Made by a program: the position numbers and the translations under genes. A stretch of DNA of 64,000 nucleotides. Origin: Hymenolepis diminuta. Lineage: Eukaryota; Platyhelminthes; Cestoda; Cyclophyllidea; Hymenolepididae. The DNA is taken from the NCBI GenBank assembly GCA_900708905.1, contig CAADRB010000005.1, positions 4,240,387 through 4,304,386 on the forward strand. The letters are read 5' to 3'. Positions 1 through 31,750 of the stretch are shown here, piece after piece. Position 1 is the first letter of the stretch, and each line of letters opens with the position of its first letter. Below the pieces are notes generated by a model. It did not search any database. It saw only the letters and a list, made by a program, of their open reading frames with translations, and was not told the DNA's origin.

Positions 1-1758
1 AGAGCACGGAAGGGAAGAACGATTACTTTCTCCTGAAAAGAAAAAAATGGCCCAGGAACTAATATCTTTGCCAATTATAGACTTCGTAGGAAATAGTTTG
101 TGATTTAATCTGTAGAAAGTCATACTATTTTACCAAGAAGTAAACTAGCGAGAGAAGAGGAAGAAATTGAGGCAGAATATTAAGATAAAGGAGGAAACGA
201 GGAAAGTATTTACCTCTTAGCTAGTAATCTGAAAATCGGACAGGTAGAACCATGTGAAGCAAATATGCAGACGATAGGCAGTGAGAAAAATCGATGAAAT
301 AACTTGGAGCTATTGGTTTGAATGAGTTAAAGGTAAAATCGAAATGTTGCCAATATTATTTTTTTGCTGAAGCTCGATCGAGTTTTAATGGAATGACCAA
401 CTTAACTGGCAAAAATTTCAGAAAAGATACTCGTGAGATTGTAATGTTAAGTAAATGGAAAACCTTGATGTTTCATTAAATCAGCTCCATGTAAATGTTC
501 TTACTCAGGGATATAATTATGAGACTATGGAAAGGGAATCCTTGTGAACATGTTTCGAGTCATAACAAGAAATCGGAGTTATAAACCATCAATATCTCGA
601 CCTTCTAGGAATTGCCTTTACTCATTTAGACATCAGGAGATAACCATGGAACATACAGAATTATTTTTCCAAGGCAAACGGCTCTCGCTGACATAATTCT
701 TCTCGTGAGTAGTTGATTTAGGCTCGCTTAAATTAATCCATATAAACGCGTTGCATTGCGAATTTCACGATCAAAATTATTGTTCTTTCAATTAAAAATT
801 TAAACCAGGAAATCAATTTATATGAAATAGTCATTGAAGATCTTGGCAGTAAAGGTGACACTTTAGCGGACACTAATCAGATACCATACTCTTGAATAAT
901 GCCGAATATCAAATAAATAAGATTGGTATTTTAAGAGGAGTTGATAGTGTGATGACGCAGATTTTGATTGGTCTTTTAGAGTCATTTGCGTATCCGCGTC
1001 AATTGTATCAATTTTCTGATGGGTAAACCAACTTTGCTGTCGCCATCCCATTGATTTCTGCTCTTTTTAACAATAAGTGAAATACGAACATAACCGTTTG
1101 CTATTGTATCTTACAATACGAACACATTCATATGTTAATCCTTAGTTACATGTATTCTAGTGGATGTTTCACTTTCTATAGCTTAATTCAATTCCATTCC
1201 ATTCTTTACTGATAATACGAAAGACAAGACTCCCCGATAATATTTGACTCTATTCAAAGAAACGGATCTTAAATTTTCAAACTGACTGAGAATACATAGA
1301 TTTCAAGCTCATGTTAACTTCCTGACACAACTAACTTCACAACAGCTTGTGTATCAATGAGTCTCATATTTCTTTTCTGCAAATGGACACAATGTAAGGA
1401 AACAGGAGAGAGGTTAGAGGGACCGAAATAGGATATAGGGAACACTCAAAGTGAGAGAAAGGCGTTCTAGTATCGCAAAAAAAGGAGATCGTTTTCGAGA
1501 GGTATGGGGCGGGCCAGGGACAAGGGTTTAAATGCATCGCGAATCAAGTCAAAAGGAGTGGTAGTAGGTGTGAGATGTGTATTTGTATGTATGCTTTGAG
1601 ATTCAGGAAAGAAGTGGGAGGGAGGAGGGGTTGTTTTGGCGTCATGATGCAGCAGAAAGTTGTCAGGTGTCAGGCAGACGTACGAACAGGATCAAAGACC
1701 GAAATGGAGACTGAAAAGTGAGAGAGAAGGGATTTGGCTATGGCGAATTCAGTAGTAA
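1..1758. other. coronin 3' flank, proximal part probably 3' UTR
   Basis: On the coronin strand the sequence directly after the stop (about 1380-1758) is strongly pyrimidine-rich and of higher GC than the flanking introns, as 3' UTRs can be. No canonical AATAAA was found close to the stop; a weak AGTAAA variant sits near 1205. The distal 1-1200 is AT-rich with no gene recognised. Confidence 0.5.
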
Positions 1759-20402
<18,644 letters not shown>

Positions 20403-20442
20403 TGCTCAGAGGATGGAAAAAAGGAATTTTGGAGGTGGAAAA
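20403..20442 (-). other. coronin 5' UTR segment behind a strong 3' splice site
   Basis: Forty bases separate the ATG from a textbook acceptor on the minus strand: an uninterrupted T/C-rich tract followed by CTTTCAG, with AG at about 20443-20444. No coding sequence lies immediately upstream. The segment is therefore the 5' end of an exon whose leader is either a distant noncoding exon joined by cis-splicing or a trans-spliced leader. I cannot tell which from this sequence. Confidence 0.65.
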
Positions 20443-20444
20443 CT

Positions 20445-23400
20445 GAAAGAAAATAAAAAATAGATTGAATGTATTTCGGAGATTGTGCACAAAATCTTTA
20501 AACATGACATCCCAGTCATATATTAAAATACAACAATACTAGATTACTTTTTAAAAAAAACAAAGCCCAAGAAATATTTATTTAAAAATTAATAAAAGAC
20601 TGTGATGGAAATAAACAAAATTAAATGAAAATTTTATAAAATAAGAATATTGGAGCACAAAAATAGCTTTGACTGATCTCCAACATTATTTATTGATTCG
20701 AAATCCTAAACTAACACGCACTTACAAAAATACGCCTTCAGCAATAAATCAACAATTACCGGTAGAGCGCCAAAAACCTCCGATCTTTAATGATCAGTCT
20801 AAACAAGTTCAATGTTTAGAATGATTTATGATAAATTATGGTAATTCAAAATATTTGATAAACACAGAAGGAAATATTAAAATTAAAATCATTATCACTT
20901 TACTAAAACATCTCACGCGTATTACTCTTATATTTAAGAAAACTATTAAACGCTTGTTATTTTCCCTTTGATACACTGCTGTATTTTATATACCGATATT
21001 CCATTTATTGTTTCCGATATTCTTTATCTATATTTGTTTTCTGAACTCGTAAAATTGGCATTCGTATCTAATTAACATTTCTCAAAAAATTTAATAATAA
21101 TTAAAAGATCTTCCAAACTCATTCGTTTTTTCACCTCACACATTTGCATAAGAGCTTATATTAATATCTCATTTATTCAATCATGGCTTTGATAACTCTC
21201 CCCATTTAAAAGATTAACCAACAGAATCGCAGGCTGAATGTCGAATTTGTCTCCTTATCCATATTTAAACTAAATACGTGGCATCAAACGTTTTAAGATT
21301 TTCAGCCACTAAAGCTTTTTATCTGTACTTATACTTAGCTTCGTGTGTTTTTCTCAATTCCATTTAATTTTATAAAAAAATATTTTACAGACGTGTATAT
21401 TACTTGAATCGTTTCTCATTCCGATAATATTTATTCAAAACTATGAAGTTTGTTGACCTTAAGATTTTTATATAGGGTCTACCATAGAAATGTCATTTGT
21501 CTTAGAATGATTGATAATAGACACTGGTTTAAAACTGCTATTAATTAGTTAATACCGATTGAAATATAAATTTATTTTACTTATTCAAAGATAGTGGACT
21601 ATCGGACAAATTAAACAGAGTCAGCTGCATATTACAAATCTGAATATAAATTTGTTGATCAGCTGGATCACCTATCATGTTTGTAATCTGAAACTTAAGC
21701 ATCTGAATAGAAATAGAAATGTTAATGAATAAATTTTGGTAAAATGATCGTTAACATTTGGTTTTAGCAAAAACGTGGATTTCGGTTGTGCTTCTGATTT
21801 TAATTAATTTATCAGCTGAGGTTTTAATAAATGCTATGGCAATGTTAATTCTTGGTATAGACTAATATAATGAAATCTTTACCTTGATAATGCTTTTTTC
21901 TTAATATACATTCAAATAGTGCTATTTCAGACTCCGAATCCGAAACTAAAATTGACGAAGTTCATTTAGATGCGTTTATGTAATTATCTTAATTATAGCC
22001 TACTAACTAATTAAATAACTGCAAATCAAAGAAAAATGTAAGTGTATCACTGGCATTAAAAAAATTAACCTCAATTACACTTGAGTTTTCTAATGTTTCA
22101 ACATGTTTTGGGAGATTTCAATATCTCGCAAATTTAAATTTTATGAACAGCAATGAATGTAAGTAGTAATTTTCCACAACTTATCAACTAAAATATCCAA
22201 AATGAAAACTTATGTTTATCGAATTTTAGACAAAATTATATCAAACAAACAGAGATTTGTAGTTATATAAGTATTCGGTCCTTTCGAAGACTTATGTCGA
22301 AGGTAATGAAATGGACATGATTTATAATTTCATAATGTGATTAAACAAATCGAAGTGAAATATACGGTTGAGAACGTAAATGGAAATTTCAAGTATCAAA
22401 ATATCGCGTTAACCACCCTATAAAATCAAATAAGTGTGAGTCCGCCTTTATTTCCATGTAGCAGGAATGAAATTTATTTTTCCAGAGATGAAACTTTAAT
22501 TCTCCTTAAAAATAGTAAGGCGAATAGATTAAACATCACATTTAAATTTATTTGTAAATGCTTTTCTTTTTTATTACCAGGGAACTGCCATTTTTACTTA
22601 TGCAATTGCTCCAGACACATGTGCAAATTGTAATATTATTCAAATAAGAGACAATATAAGTTAATGTTCCATTAGAGTTGTTAAATAACATAATTAATTC
22701 CATTAAATAAGATGCATAACACTATATATTAAATAAAATTATTTTCAGCATTTTTTTTCAAAACACCAAAAATAACCCAATATTACAGTATTGCTAGAAC
22801 ATTTAACCAAAATGTCATATTCATTTCTTGTCAAATGGTTTGGTGTGTTTGATGTGATCTTCTCTTTCGGGTAGTTAACTCGACACTTAGATTACCTAAG
22901 TGATTACACTCGTTGCAAAAACAGACCGACCAAACCATGATGTGGATTTTAGCCCTCAATTCTTTAAAGCGGTTTTCTACGAGAGTACAAATTGAGAAAT
23001 ACTGACAAATGGATAAAGATATGCTTATCTTGAAAATTAAAATTAAAACCAACAGTTAACAACATATTTTTGACGATTTTTTTTTGTAGCCTGACCTCTG
23101 ACCACTATGTTTATACTCGCCAGGGGTGGGGGTAATGTAAATGCAAGTAACAGTTTTATTTACTATTCCATCCCCATATACATGTTCATAAATACTTAGC
23201 TAGATGATGTAATTCGGTCTGGCTTAGTCCAATGCGACTGTTTTTTAGGGCGAATTCAACTGTGTCCGGCAGCGTTATCTTTTCTGGTTCTGAATTCATC
23301 GAGGGCATTTTTAATCGAAAAATTTACTTATCTTCTAGAATATTTATTAAGTTATCCATCTTCACATGAACTGATGCTAATTTATTTACAACGATGCAAA

Positions 23401-23759
23401 ACCTCGCAACAGTTGATTATAGACCAGTTTTAAAAATATATGGGAACAATCCTAACGTGAACGATTTAATGCATCTATTTGAAATAATTTTACACAAAAT
23501 GGGGAAGTGTCTTTGTCTCAATACCTAAACTTGAGGGGATAATGGTGTAGATTCGGAAAATATACCTATATTATTTTGGTGATTAACAGAAGCAAAGCGT
23601 GACTTGTATCACAGTAAATGATGATATTTTTGCGTACTCCCTGATAGATAAAATGGTTTCATTTTGATTTAAATCCCCTCTAATGGACAATTGTTTATAA
23701 CTTACATTAATACAACACTTTTTGTTATTTTCTCATTTAAAATTATCAGGTTCATGTAA
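20445..23759. other. intergenic, upstream of coronin
   Basis: Very AT-rich. No coding exon, transposon or clear core promoter identified. A noncoding leader exon for coronin could lie here or further right, but none can be singled out. Confidence 0.5.
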
Positions 23760-24140
23760 ATTGATGCATATGCGGAGTGTACAACGCTAACGAGGTTGAC
23801 CATAGGAATCTCATGCGCGCAAGAACATTCTGGAAAATGCGACTGTGCTACTGATCGCGTATCGGGCAAGCGCAGATGTGAGTGCAGAGGCCTCCCAGCT
23901 AATCAGCGATCAATATTCTTGCTGAATAGCGTCAGTTGTGCTTAATTACTAAGCGCTTCTGCAGTAAACTCCTTCCACACGATACCTCCCGCGTTCTTGA
24001 AAACTTTGGACATAGCCTAGCTAATTTTGGGAGTACTTTACACTGGAGGACTCTACCAGAAGCTTGTTGTACTTGCTTGCAGTTAGTTGGACCTCTAAGA
24101 CGTTTACTAAGGGTTAGGGTTTTGTGTGGCATCCGCTACA
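23760..24140. other. GC/CpG-richer patch with a short telomere-like motif
   Basis: Base composition rises well above the flanks (ATGCGCGC, ATCGCGTATCGGGC, AAGCGCAG and others). It ends with two TTAGGG-like units (AAGGGTTAGGGTTTTG, 24109-24124). Frames of 95 codons (plus, 23936-24223) and 66 codons (minus, 23932-24132) overlap here without resembling a known protein. It could be a transposon fragment, a promoter or a leader exon. Confidence 0.35.
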
Positions 24141-25380
24141 CATACATGGTCAATGCGGATTGTCAGCAGATATACAAAGATTTTGTGGTTGCCTTTTCAA
24201 ATGAAAGATGTATACCTGATTGAACATTCTGTAGATCACAGTCTAGATTATAACCCTCTTTGGATACATTCTGTTCTGCAAACACACTTTTATCTTCATA
24301 TTCCGCCATACTGATACTTGACAAGTGATGATTTTCCCACTTTTAGTCCTTAAGAAGATCTTCAGAAGGTACGATGACCCGTTGAGCATTCTTCCAACCC
24401 CTAAACAAGAATATCGATTAACTTGTTGTATCTTCTGTAGTGGTTTCAAATCTTGACTTAATTGACTTTATTCGTCACTCTTCAAGGAACTCTTTGTCCA
24501 TATTCCGTGAGGACAATTCATCTACTCGTCTCATCACCATCAAACACATTTGTTCATTTGTGCTCTTATTGATCGTAAAATGAGTTCTTCTATTCCCTAT
24601 AAAAGAATGGTGACTCTCACCGATGGTGTCACAAGAGCTGTTTAGTAGCATTTGTTAAATTTCATCTTTAAGAGGAGATTTAATTTTTCGTATCTTATTT
24701 AATACCAAAATGAACAATCTTATTGGCTGCTTATTCGAAAATTAAACTCCCTTCCAAAAAATTTTGTTTTGATTACAAGAGCTTTGGAAATACGAATTCA
24801 TTCCAAGTTATTCTTACAAGATTCTATTTTTAGTGCGAGATCAAAAAAAGGCGCGTTCGAGGAATGCAGACAATTTCAGTTAATGCATTTTTTCTTGAAG
24901 AACTGTATAAAAATGCAGAGAGAGGGTGAATCCTTAATTCACTTTTAATAATTAATGTAATTATTTTTACCTCCCTTTCGTCAAATAACTTATCATTCCT
25001 TAGCATAAATTAACTTTTCATTAAAATAGCTGTTCGTTTCATCCTCCTTTCGGTCCAAATACACGAAATCCGACTTCAAAAATCCTTTAGTACTCTATCT
25101 TAATTATCCAAAGTCATTTTAAATGCACGCCCATCTCAACGTCAATGTAAATTAATAGGTTGAAAAGGGTAGTTCCACATTAAGGAATTTCTACTCCAAG
25201 CTCCTTCACCCGTCGGTTATTATTTCTCATTTTTCAAATTATAATTAAAAAATTTGGTCATTACGATATTCAGAGTAAAGAAGATTCGTAAAAATGTGAT
25301 TCCTTCATGTATTTCTCAAGTTGTTTAAAGGTGTGTTTAATTGATTGTAGAAGTAAATTTAAAAGAAGTATGACATCATT

Positions 25381-25725
25381 ATTAATTGTGGGAGGCGACC
25401 GGCAACGAATAACAGCAAGTCCAACTGATAATAAAGGGAAAAGGGCTCAAAAAGGTACAGAGAGAGAGAGTTTTACTTCATTTGATCTTCGGACTCGGAT
25501 TGTACATAGTAACTGGATGGGCAGTTCACATTCAAGAATTCAAATTTCATGATTCACCTCTAGGATTGTAGCAAATACTTGTTTATGATACTCAGTGCTT
25601 ATTGGTCGGTACTATTTGACAAAGAAAGGTCGGTCTTGCCGCTCTATTTCATTTTTTTTCTTGAAAAGACAAATGACCTTATATGATATTCCATCATTTA
25701 CAGCTTTAATGAAGCGATGATAGAT
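25381..25725 (+). repeat. dispersed repeat family A, copy 2
   Basis: Ordered blocks ATTAATTGTGGGAGGCGACC, ACTTCATTTGATCTTCGGAC, GGATTGTAGCAAATACTTGT, TCAGTGCTTATTGGTCGGTA and GGTCGGTCTTGCC match copies 1 and 6. Copies 2 and 6 are the closest pair in the middle part. The 81-codon frame inside is not a recognised protein. Confidence 0.65.
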
Positions 25726-26318
25726 AAAAATTGTAATTAAGCAGAGTTCCGAAAAGGTGCCTAAACTCAAAGTGAATTCAATTAAAAGGACTTGCTGATG
25801 CAGCCAATTCACCTTATAGTGGAGATAATAAATGAGGGATATATTCAACCTGTTTTATTGCACATTCCTTTCCATGAAACGAATCAGACTAATTAGCAAT
25901 AAAATGAGTGATCAGTAAAATTTGGCCATTTATCTATTAAAAAAAACCAAACATTTTTTGTTTTGCAATTTCGTTTAGATGTCATAAGATGCAATTCGGA
26001 TTGACCTTCGATTCCCCTTATTATCAGAGGCTAATTAGAAAACGATACTGACAGGTAGAAATTTTGAAATAACGGTAAATAAAAATTAAATTTTAGCTTC
26101 ATATTTTGCTCCATTTTGGTGTTATTATCACCCTGATCTGACAAAATTTTGTCAATCTTTTGTCGCGAAAAAACATAGAAACGCAAGAGGTAACTCAAAC
26201 AGCAAAAATCAATAAGCTTGGCTTTATTCTGTGGATTTTAAATTTTAAAATGTAACTCCTGAGTTAATTCAGTTCAGAACTTACTGATCGTAACTTGAAA
26301 AATGAATTAATTTGAATT

Positions 26319-26600
26319 TCATTCTATTAGGAGGCCAATTCGAATATTCTGAGTGTGTTCGATTGAGCGCAATAAGAGTGCATTCGATGCACTTGTGAGT
26401 TCATCCCTCATGCATTGAACTATCGAGTTTTGGATTTTAATGCTCAGACTTGGATTTGCCACCAGTGCAGAATCCCCACTGCTACTATTGGTCAACCAAT
26501 CAGCCATTCATTTATCCCTTACTCAATTCTATATAAGTACGTTTATCTCCTCAATTTGAGATATAAGTTCTCTTCCTTTCCCTCCCTAGGGTCTGAGTAA
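26319..26600 (+). repeat. dispersed repeat family B, copy 1
   Basis: The segment around AGAATCCCCACTGCTACTAT (26469-26488) and the following CAGCCATTCATTTATCCC occurs inverted at about 36055-36320. By eye there are roughly 5 differences in the best 53 bases. Similarity runs on through the CATTCGATGCACTTGTGAGT side. No coding potential was recognised in it. Confidence 0.65.
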
Positions 26601-29600
26601 TTGTAGTTTAATAAAGCATACTATTTCAAAATTTAATGGTTGAGATTGGTTGAATTTTAAGATTGAATTAGTTGAATTTTTTTTAATTCAATGTAATACT
26701 GATCTATAAGAATTACTCAAATCAGTTAGTTTCGGTTAGAAATTCGGTTAGCAATCAAAGTTTGTAGGTTTATAACTTTGGTAATAATTTCTTCTTCAAT
26801 TAGTATGTGACCGATTCTCTGTTGAATATCCTCTGATTGATGTGGATTATTAAATAAACGGATTCATAAATCACTAACCTTAGTTATTGTGCTACCTCTT
26901 AAATGCTTTCACATAAATTCATCACCTTTTTCATTCACAACTTATGCGCAAAGATAAAAACTGAGACATTTCTTGTAATTACACCTACTTTAAGGGAAAA
27001 GATTTGATGTTAAAATCTTCTTAAATGCGTGCTAGACTTTCAAAAAGTCAGTTCATAGGGAGTGATTTCGATGGTAATTTTGAAAAACAAATTGATTTGA
27101 ATAGAAAATTTTTTGGTTCTTGGTTTAGACGGATTATTAATGTTATGTACAAAGATTAGTATAGCGTTATTATTTCTTGTGAGGTGACTCACGTTTAATT
27201 CAAACAAGCGTCAACATTTTGTTTTTCTGATATAAGTAAATTAAAAAAAGGAAACTTTAGGTTAAATTAGATTTTACTCTAAACTATTTAAATATAAAAT
27301 ATAAACAGGTACGCAGTTGAGATGGAAAATTTCCTTGAGGCATAAATTCATGGAATCGCCTTCCCTTAAACCCTAGATTGATTGTAAAATGCCCCAAGAA
27401 TGCTACCGTCCTTCTTTGGACAAAAAATGGATGCTATTTTCACGGTATCAAAAGGTCAAAGTAAAACATTCTTCATTATGAAAGTCATTGTGGTCCGTAA
27501 GACTCTGTTGTGGGTTCAATAAATAGCTTCTAAATTATTTCGAATTGCCTGTTTTCTCTTGAGCCGCGACAACTGAGTCGACGATTGTACGTGCTGTGTT
27601 TAATTCCACTTAAATGTCATTTAATAGGACACTGATATTCAATGTATTTTTGTAAATGTAAACTAAACACAGTAAAATCGAAATGGGATAGATTTCTTCA
27701 CTTAATATCCTCTAAAGTGTGTTTGATTAAGATATAAATCTTTAATAAACAGGGAAGTAACTTCCTACCGACATTCAATTAATGATTGCTTACAATCTCA
27801 GATAAACAAAAACTAACCAATCACCACTCATCATGAGGAAGGTTTTCCCCCTTTAGAAATATCAGAACAATCAACCCTCCAGAAATTGATCGTTTTACAT
27901 GATAATTCATTCATCCATATCTAACATCTAGATAGAAATTTGAGAAGCGATTAGTTTTTTACATAAATTTATTTCCTAAAATCTGTGATTTCCTTTGTGT
28001 TTAAATTGACCTTTTGGTAACCATTAAAATGAGATATCAAACATTTTAATATTGCAACATTTCACAAAGATTTTTCGTTCAAATTATATTAAATGAAATT
28101 ATTATTCCATATCAGCTAACCAGTGAATCTATTTTAAGTTAATAGTAGTAAATGAAGCAGTATTTTCATTAAAATATTGTTTTTATATGAAGTACTAGAA
28201 TCCAATGAAATGATCAGTTTCAAAAACATTTTGAATTGAGCGTGAATTAATGTTTTCAATTGTAAATGTAAATGAAATTAACTGACGGCTATTTTGATAA
28301 AGCATTCAGTTTTGTGCATAAAGAATGACTACTGAAAATGATGGAGTTTTGACCGACAAACTGAAATGGCATTACATATCATATGTTTATTAAATTAACA
28401 AAAACGGAACGCATTAGTACATAGAGTATCACTCTACATCGTTATAGTATTAATTATCCACTCTCATTGGAATCAGTCACTTATTTTCATAGCGTTCTGC
28501 TGCCCCTTTCAAGGTCCAAAACTGCCGCACTTCAGGAGGAAGAAGGGAGAAAAATTGCAGTTCAATCGACGGTTGTTTTACTGAGGGATTAGGTATGCAG
28601 TAAATGGGTGGGTGTCTGGTTAGCAGATAATTTCAGCGATGGCTTCTTAACCGGTGGCCTTACATTGTCATATGTGAGTGCGGAAATCCCATAAGGGAAA
28701 ATCCGATCCACCGAAATTATCGCATTTATTGAAAAGGGAGAGGAGATTAAAGATTGTCTTTGAATTTTGATGGTGGTTACGCCTTAGATACAGAAAGCTT
28801 AATTTGGTCTCAGTATACCCTGAAGGACTCTGGAAACCAATTACATTGGATATGTTTAACATTAAACTTTTCCAGAATGCACTTTTTGTAAAATTTACTT
28901 TCCACAAGTTGGTTCTAATTCTCCTAAAGTTAGAAAGCGAGGATCCTAAAGTGCACAAGTTTATAAAATCCGGTGGTGCTGCCTGCCTCATTTTTATCAG
29001 TAAAATGATGAGCCGGTACAAGATAATATTTGAAGTTAACACTAGTTGCCATTTTTAAAGGATAAAGCCATTTTAAAATGTAGTAATGATATAAAATTTT
29101 TTTAAGTTTACAAAATTGATGCAACTCAAGTGCTTAGAGTTATCAACTCTCTCTGGATAAACAAAACTTCAGACCTGTCCTCACCGTTAATTAAAACTAA
29201 GGATTATCATTAAAAGACTCCGGGAAAAATTAATTATCAATATTAATTAATAGAAAAATAAAATATTTAAAAACGACCATAATATAAATTTTTCGGAATT
29301 TTCTTTATTTAAAGAAAAAAACTTCTCTCAGAAATATTTTTTTTTATATACTACGACACTTAAAGAAGACAGTTTATTCAATTATTATAAATAGATTAAC
29401 GCAAATTTATATGCATATATCGATATATATTCTAGTGAATTCTTTTTTCTCTTGGATGTGTTTTATGAGGCTACCAATTTCCCCCTGGCAGTACAGACAT
29501 ATTAAGGATACGTAATTCGCACGTGAAATATGTCCTTGAGTAATCATTTTTATTATACTTTCTACAAATATGGATAACTCCCTCCTCCTCCTCCTCCTCC

Positions 29601-30599
29601 TCCTCCTCCTCCTCCTACGCTAATCATAGATAACATTTCCCATTAATATTATATGCAGAAATAATAATGATATGGGAATTGCCATGCTGGCAAGGATGAA
29701 TACAGTCCTTGAATAAGGCGAAGTCAACTGTAAAGCTTGTCAAATTCTTTCCCTCCTGTCAAAGGCAGTTCCTGTTAGATACTTTTCATTAGGTTACTTC
29801 CACCAGGGTCCATTTCCCTCGACAATTTTTCTTTATTTCGATTCATTTCAACCCTAATTAAAAATAATAAGAAATTTCATTTCAGCGAATAAATACAGTT
29901 GGGTGGTCAATATGAAATAATTTACTTTTAAATGAAGTAAAATAAAATATTTTTAAAATATTTTAACTCATCTGATTTTTTCTGTCGGTGAGTATTTGCC
30001 AAGTAACTTCGGCGCATTTTATTTGTTTAATTAATAAATTATTATTGATGTCGAGCACTGGTGTTGAGCGACTAATTCAATTTACCGGTATAGCAATCAC
30101 TTTCGTTGTCAAGAATGTCAGTTAAATCACGAGTATCACGGATGAAAAATTTATGAAAATTTTTCCCCACTTAATACAATTTTTAAAAACTGGTCCCAAT
30201 TCTATTAAGGCACATTCGTACATGATATTCTCATGATGACCTCATGACATCCTGTTTACGAGTATGTGAAAATGATAAAATAATTTCAAAAAAACAAACA
30301 TGAACTCAGTATAATTCTCTTAGAATTTCCATAAATTTTGCACAACCCACTCCAATTTTCGCCAAATTCACATGTAGAGATGAAAACTAAGAAATACGGA
30401 AAATTATATCATTGAGAAGTGCAATGAAAATAACTTAATTATTATTCCAAGAGTAACTGTTGAACTTGTTTCTCTTAACATACGGTTACTTTCATCCCCC
30501 TACGTAATATTAGGCTTAAATTTTTTGCAGATCGTCAAATAAATCTGAAACTTTTATGCCACCACGTGGTATTTCCTACCATCAGATTGTAACAGAAGT
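26601..30599. other. intergenic, no gene recognised
   Basis: AT-rich; the only distinct element is the (CCT)12 repeat. A 124-codon minus frame at 28668-29042 overlaps an 84-codon plus frame; neither has family motifs, and no coding exon was recognised on either side of them. Confidence 0.5.
29581..29616. repeat. (CCT)12 microsatellite
   Basis: Twelve uninterrupted CCT units. Strand-asymmetric purine/pyrimidine tract; no gene nearby. Confidence 0.95.
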
Positions 30600-31750
30600 T
30601 CCGTCCATTTTTTAAATTTAAATTAAAGTGAAAATTTTGCCTAAAATACGTTTATTTGGTGTTCAACATAGTCACTGTCTTCATTAGTCACATCTTTCCA
30701 TCTTGCCACAAACTTTCTCATTCCTTCGTCATAGAATTGAGCCAGTTTGGACTGAAAAAAACTAGCTTCTTCATTTCCACCTCTTCTCTTGGAGTAAGCC
30801 ATTGTCCCATTAAATAATTCTGTGTGCTCCTGAAAAGATGAAAATCAGTTAGTGCAAGATGGGGAGAATATGGTGGGTGATGCATGACTTCCCAGCCAAA
30901 TTCTTCAACAAGATTTTTGGTTATTTTTGGAGTGCGGAATCTGGCGTTGCCATGGTGCAGAATCATTTCTTTTCGATTGATCAAAGAAGGCCGTTTTTCC
31001 TTGCCGCTAATTGCTTTTAAACGAGTTAGCTACTGACAGTAAACTTCACATGTCATTGTTTGATTGTCACCCATTAGTTCATAATAAACGCTTCCCTTCA
31101 AATCCCACCATACACATCCGAAAAGAATTTTTTTGGGTGCAGTCCCAAATTGTCTCGGTTGTGGAATTGGCTTTGAACCACTGTCTTGACTTAGCCACTA
31201 TATTTTGCGCTTAAGATCGTTGTAAAGGATCCACCACTTCTATTCGCCAGTTATGATTTGGTCTAAAGAAGATGCCTGAAGTTTACGAGAACGCAGTGAA
31301 ACACAACTGGTCCCACGCTGTTGCTTGTTGATTTCTGACAAATCATGTGGGGGGAGGGGCCATTTACTAGCTTTTGAGACTTGGCCTTTGAGTCTTTTCA
31401 TTTCCCTATATATGGTCATATGGCGACCTACGTTAGAGATTTCGCTCAGTTCTTTGGTAGTGCATGTTGGATTTTCATCAATGGCAACTTGCAGTTGCTC
31501 AGAATTGGGTTCTTTTGAGCATCCTGCTCTCGGTTCGCCTCCCTCTCTCTTTCAGGCAGAGGTCATCCTTTTTGAAACCACCTGCAGAAAACCACCTTCT
31601 GCGGGTTTTTTAAATCACAGCATCATTTCCATAGGTGTCTTTGAGTGTTTCTGCTGTTACTGCTGCTGCCGCCGCTGAGCTTGACGTATTTCCTTCACAA
31701 AATTCAAACAGTGAAATATGCCTCCTATACTCTCTTGTTGGAGTGTTGGA
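30600..31750 (-). mobile_element. mariner (cecropia-like) transposon remnant
   Basis: A decayed mariner-type DNA transposon. Its transposase reading frame runs on the minus strand from about 31740 to about 30640 and shows the family's ordered blocks (see the pseudogene entry). No convincing terminal inverted repeats were found near 30.6 or 31.75 kb, so the limits are approximate. The TTCCGTCC/TTTAAATTTAAATTAAAG stretch at 30598-30630 would be its 3' untranslated end. Confidence 0.75.
30640..31740 (-). pseudogene. mariner transposase pseudogene
   Basis: A mariner transposase cuts and pastes its element through a DD34D active site. On the minus strand I can follow, with several frame breaks and in-frame stops, the N-terminal helix-turn-helix region, DENPTCTTKELSEISN, KRLKGQVSK..PHDLSE, the IITGE.KW block (first Asp lost), VWWDLKGSVYYELMGDNQTM, and an intact open stretch at 30718-30984. 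That stretch has INRKEMILHHGNARF and HHPPYSPHLALTDFHLFRS. The HDNAR motif has become HGNAR, so the second catalytic Asp is Gly, while the third (TDFHLF) remains. Stops in the middle and a lost active site make it inactive. The block order resembles the cecropia group of mariners; subfamily is inferred from memory of the family. Confidence 0.85.

Noticed and set aside
24109..24124. Interstitial telomere array
   Set aside because: Only about two TTAGGG-like units, too few to claim a telomeric insertion.
28668..29042. 124-codon minus-strand open frame, longest in the window
   Set aside because: It reads like random AT-rich translation (Leu, Ile, Phe, Asn, Ser rich), overlaps another open frame on the opposite strand, and no recognisable neighbouring exon was found.
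29581..29616. Trinucleotide repeat as part of a coding homopolymer tract
   Set aside because: The (CCT)12 run is not within any extended open frame with coding features on either strand.
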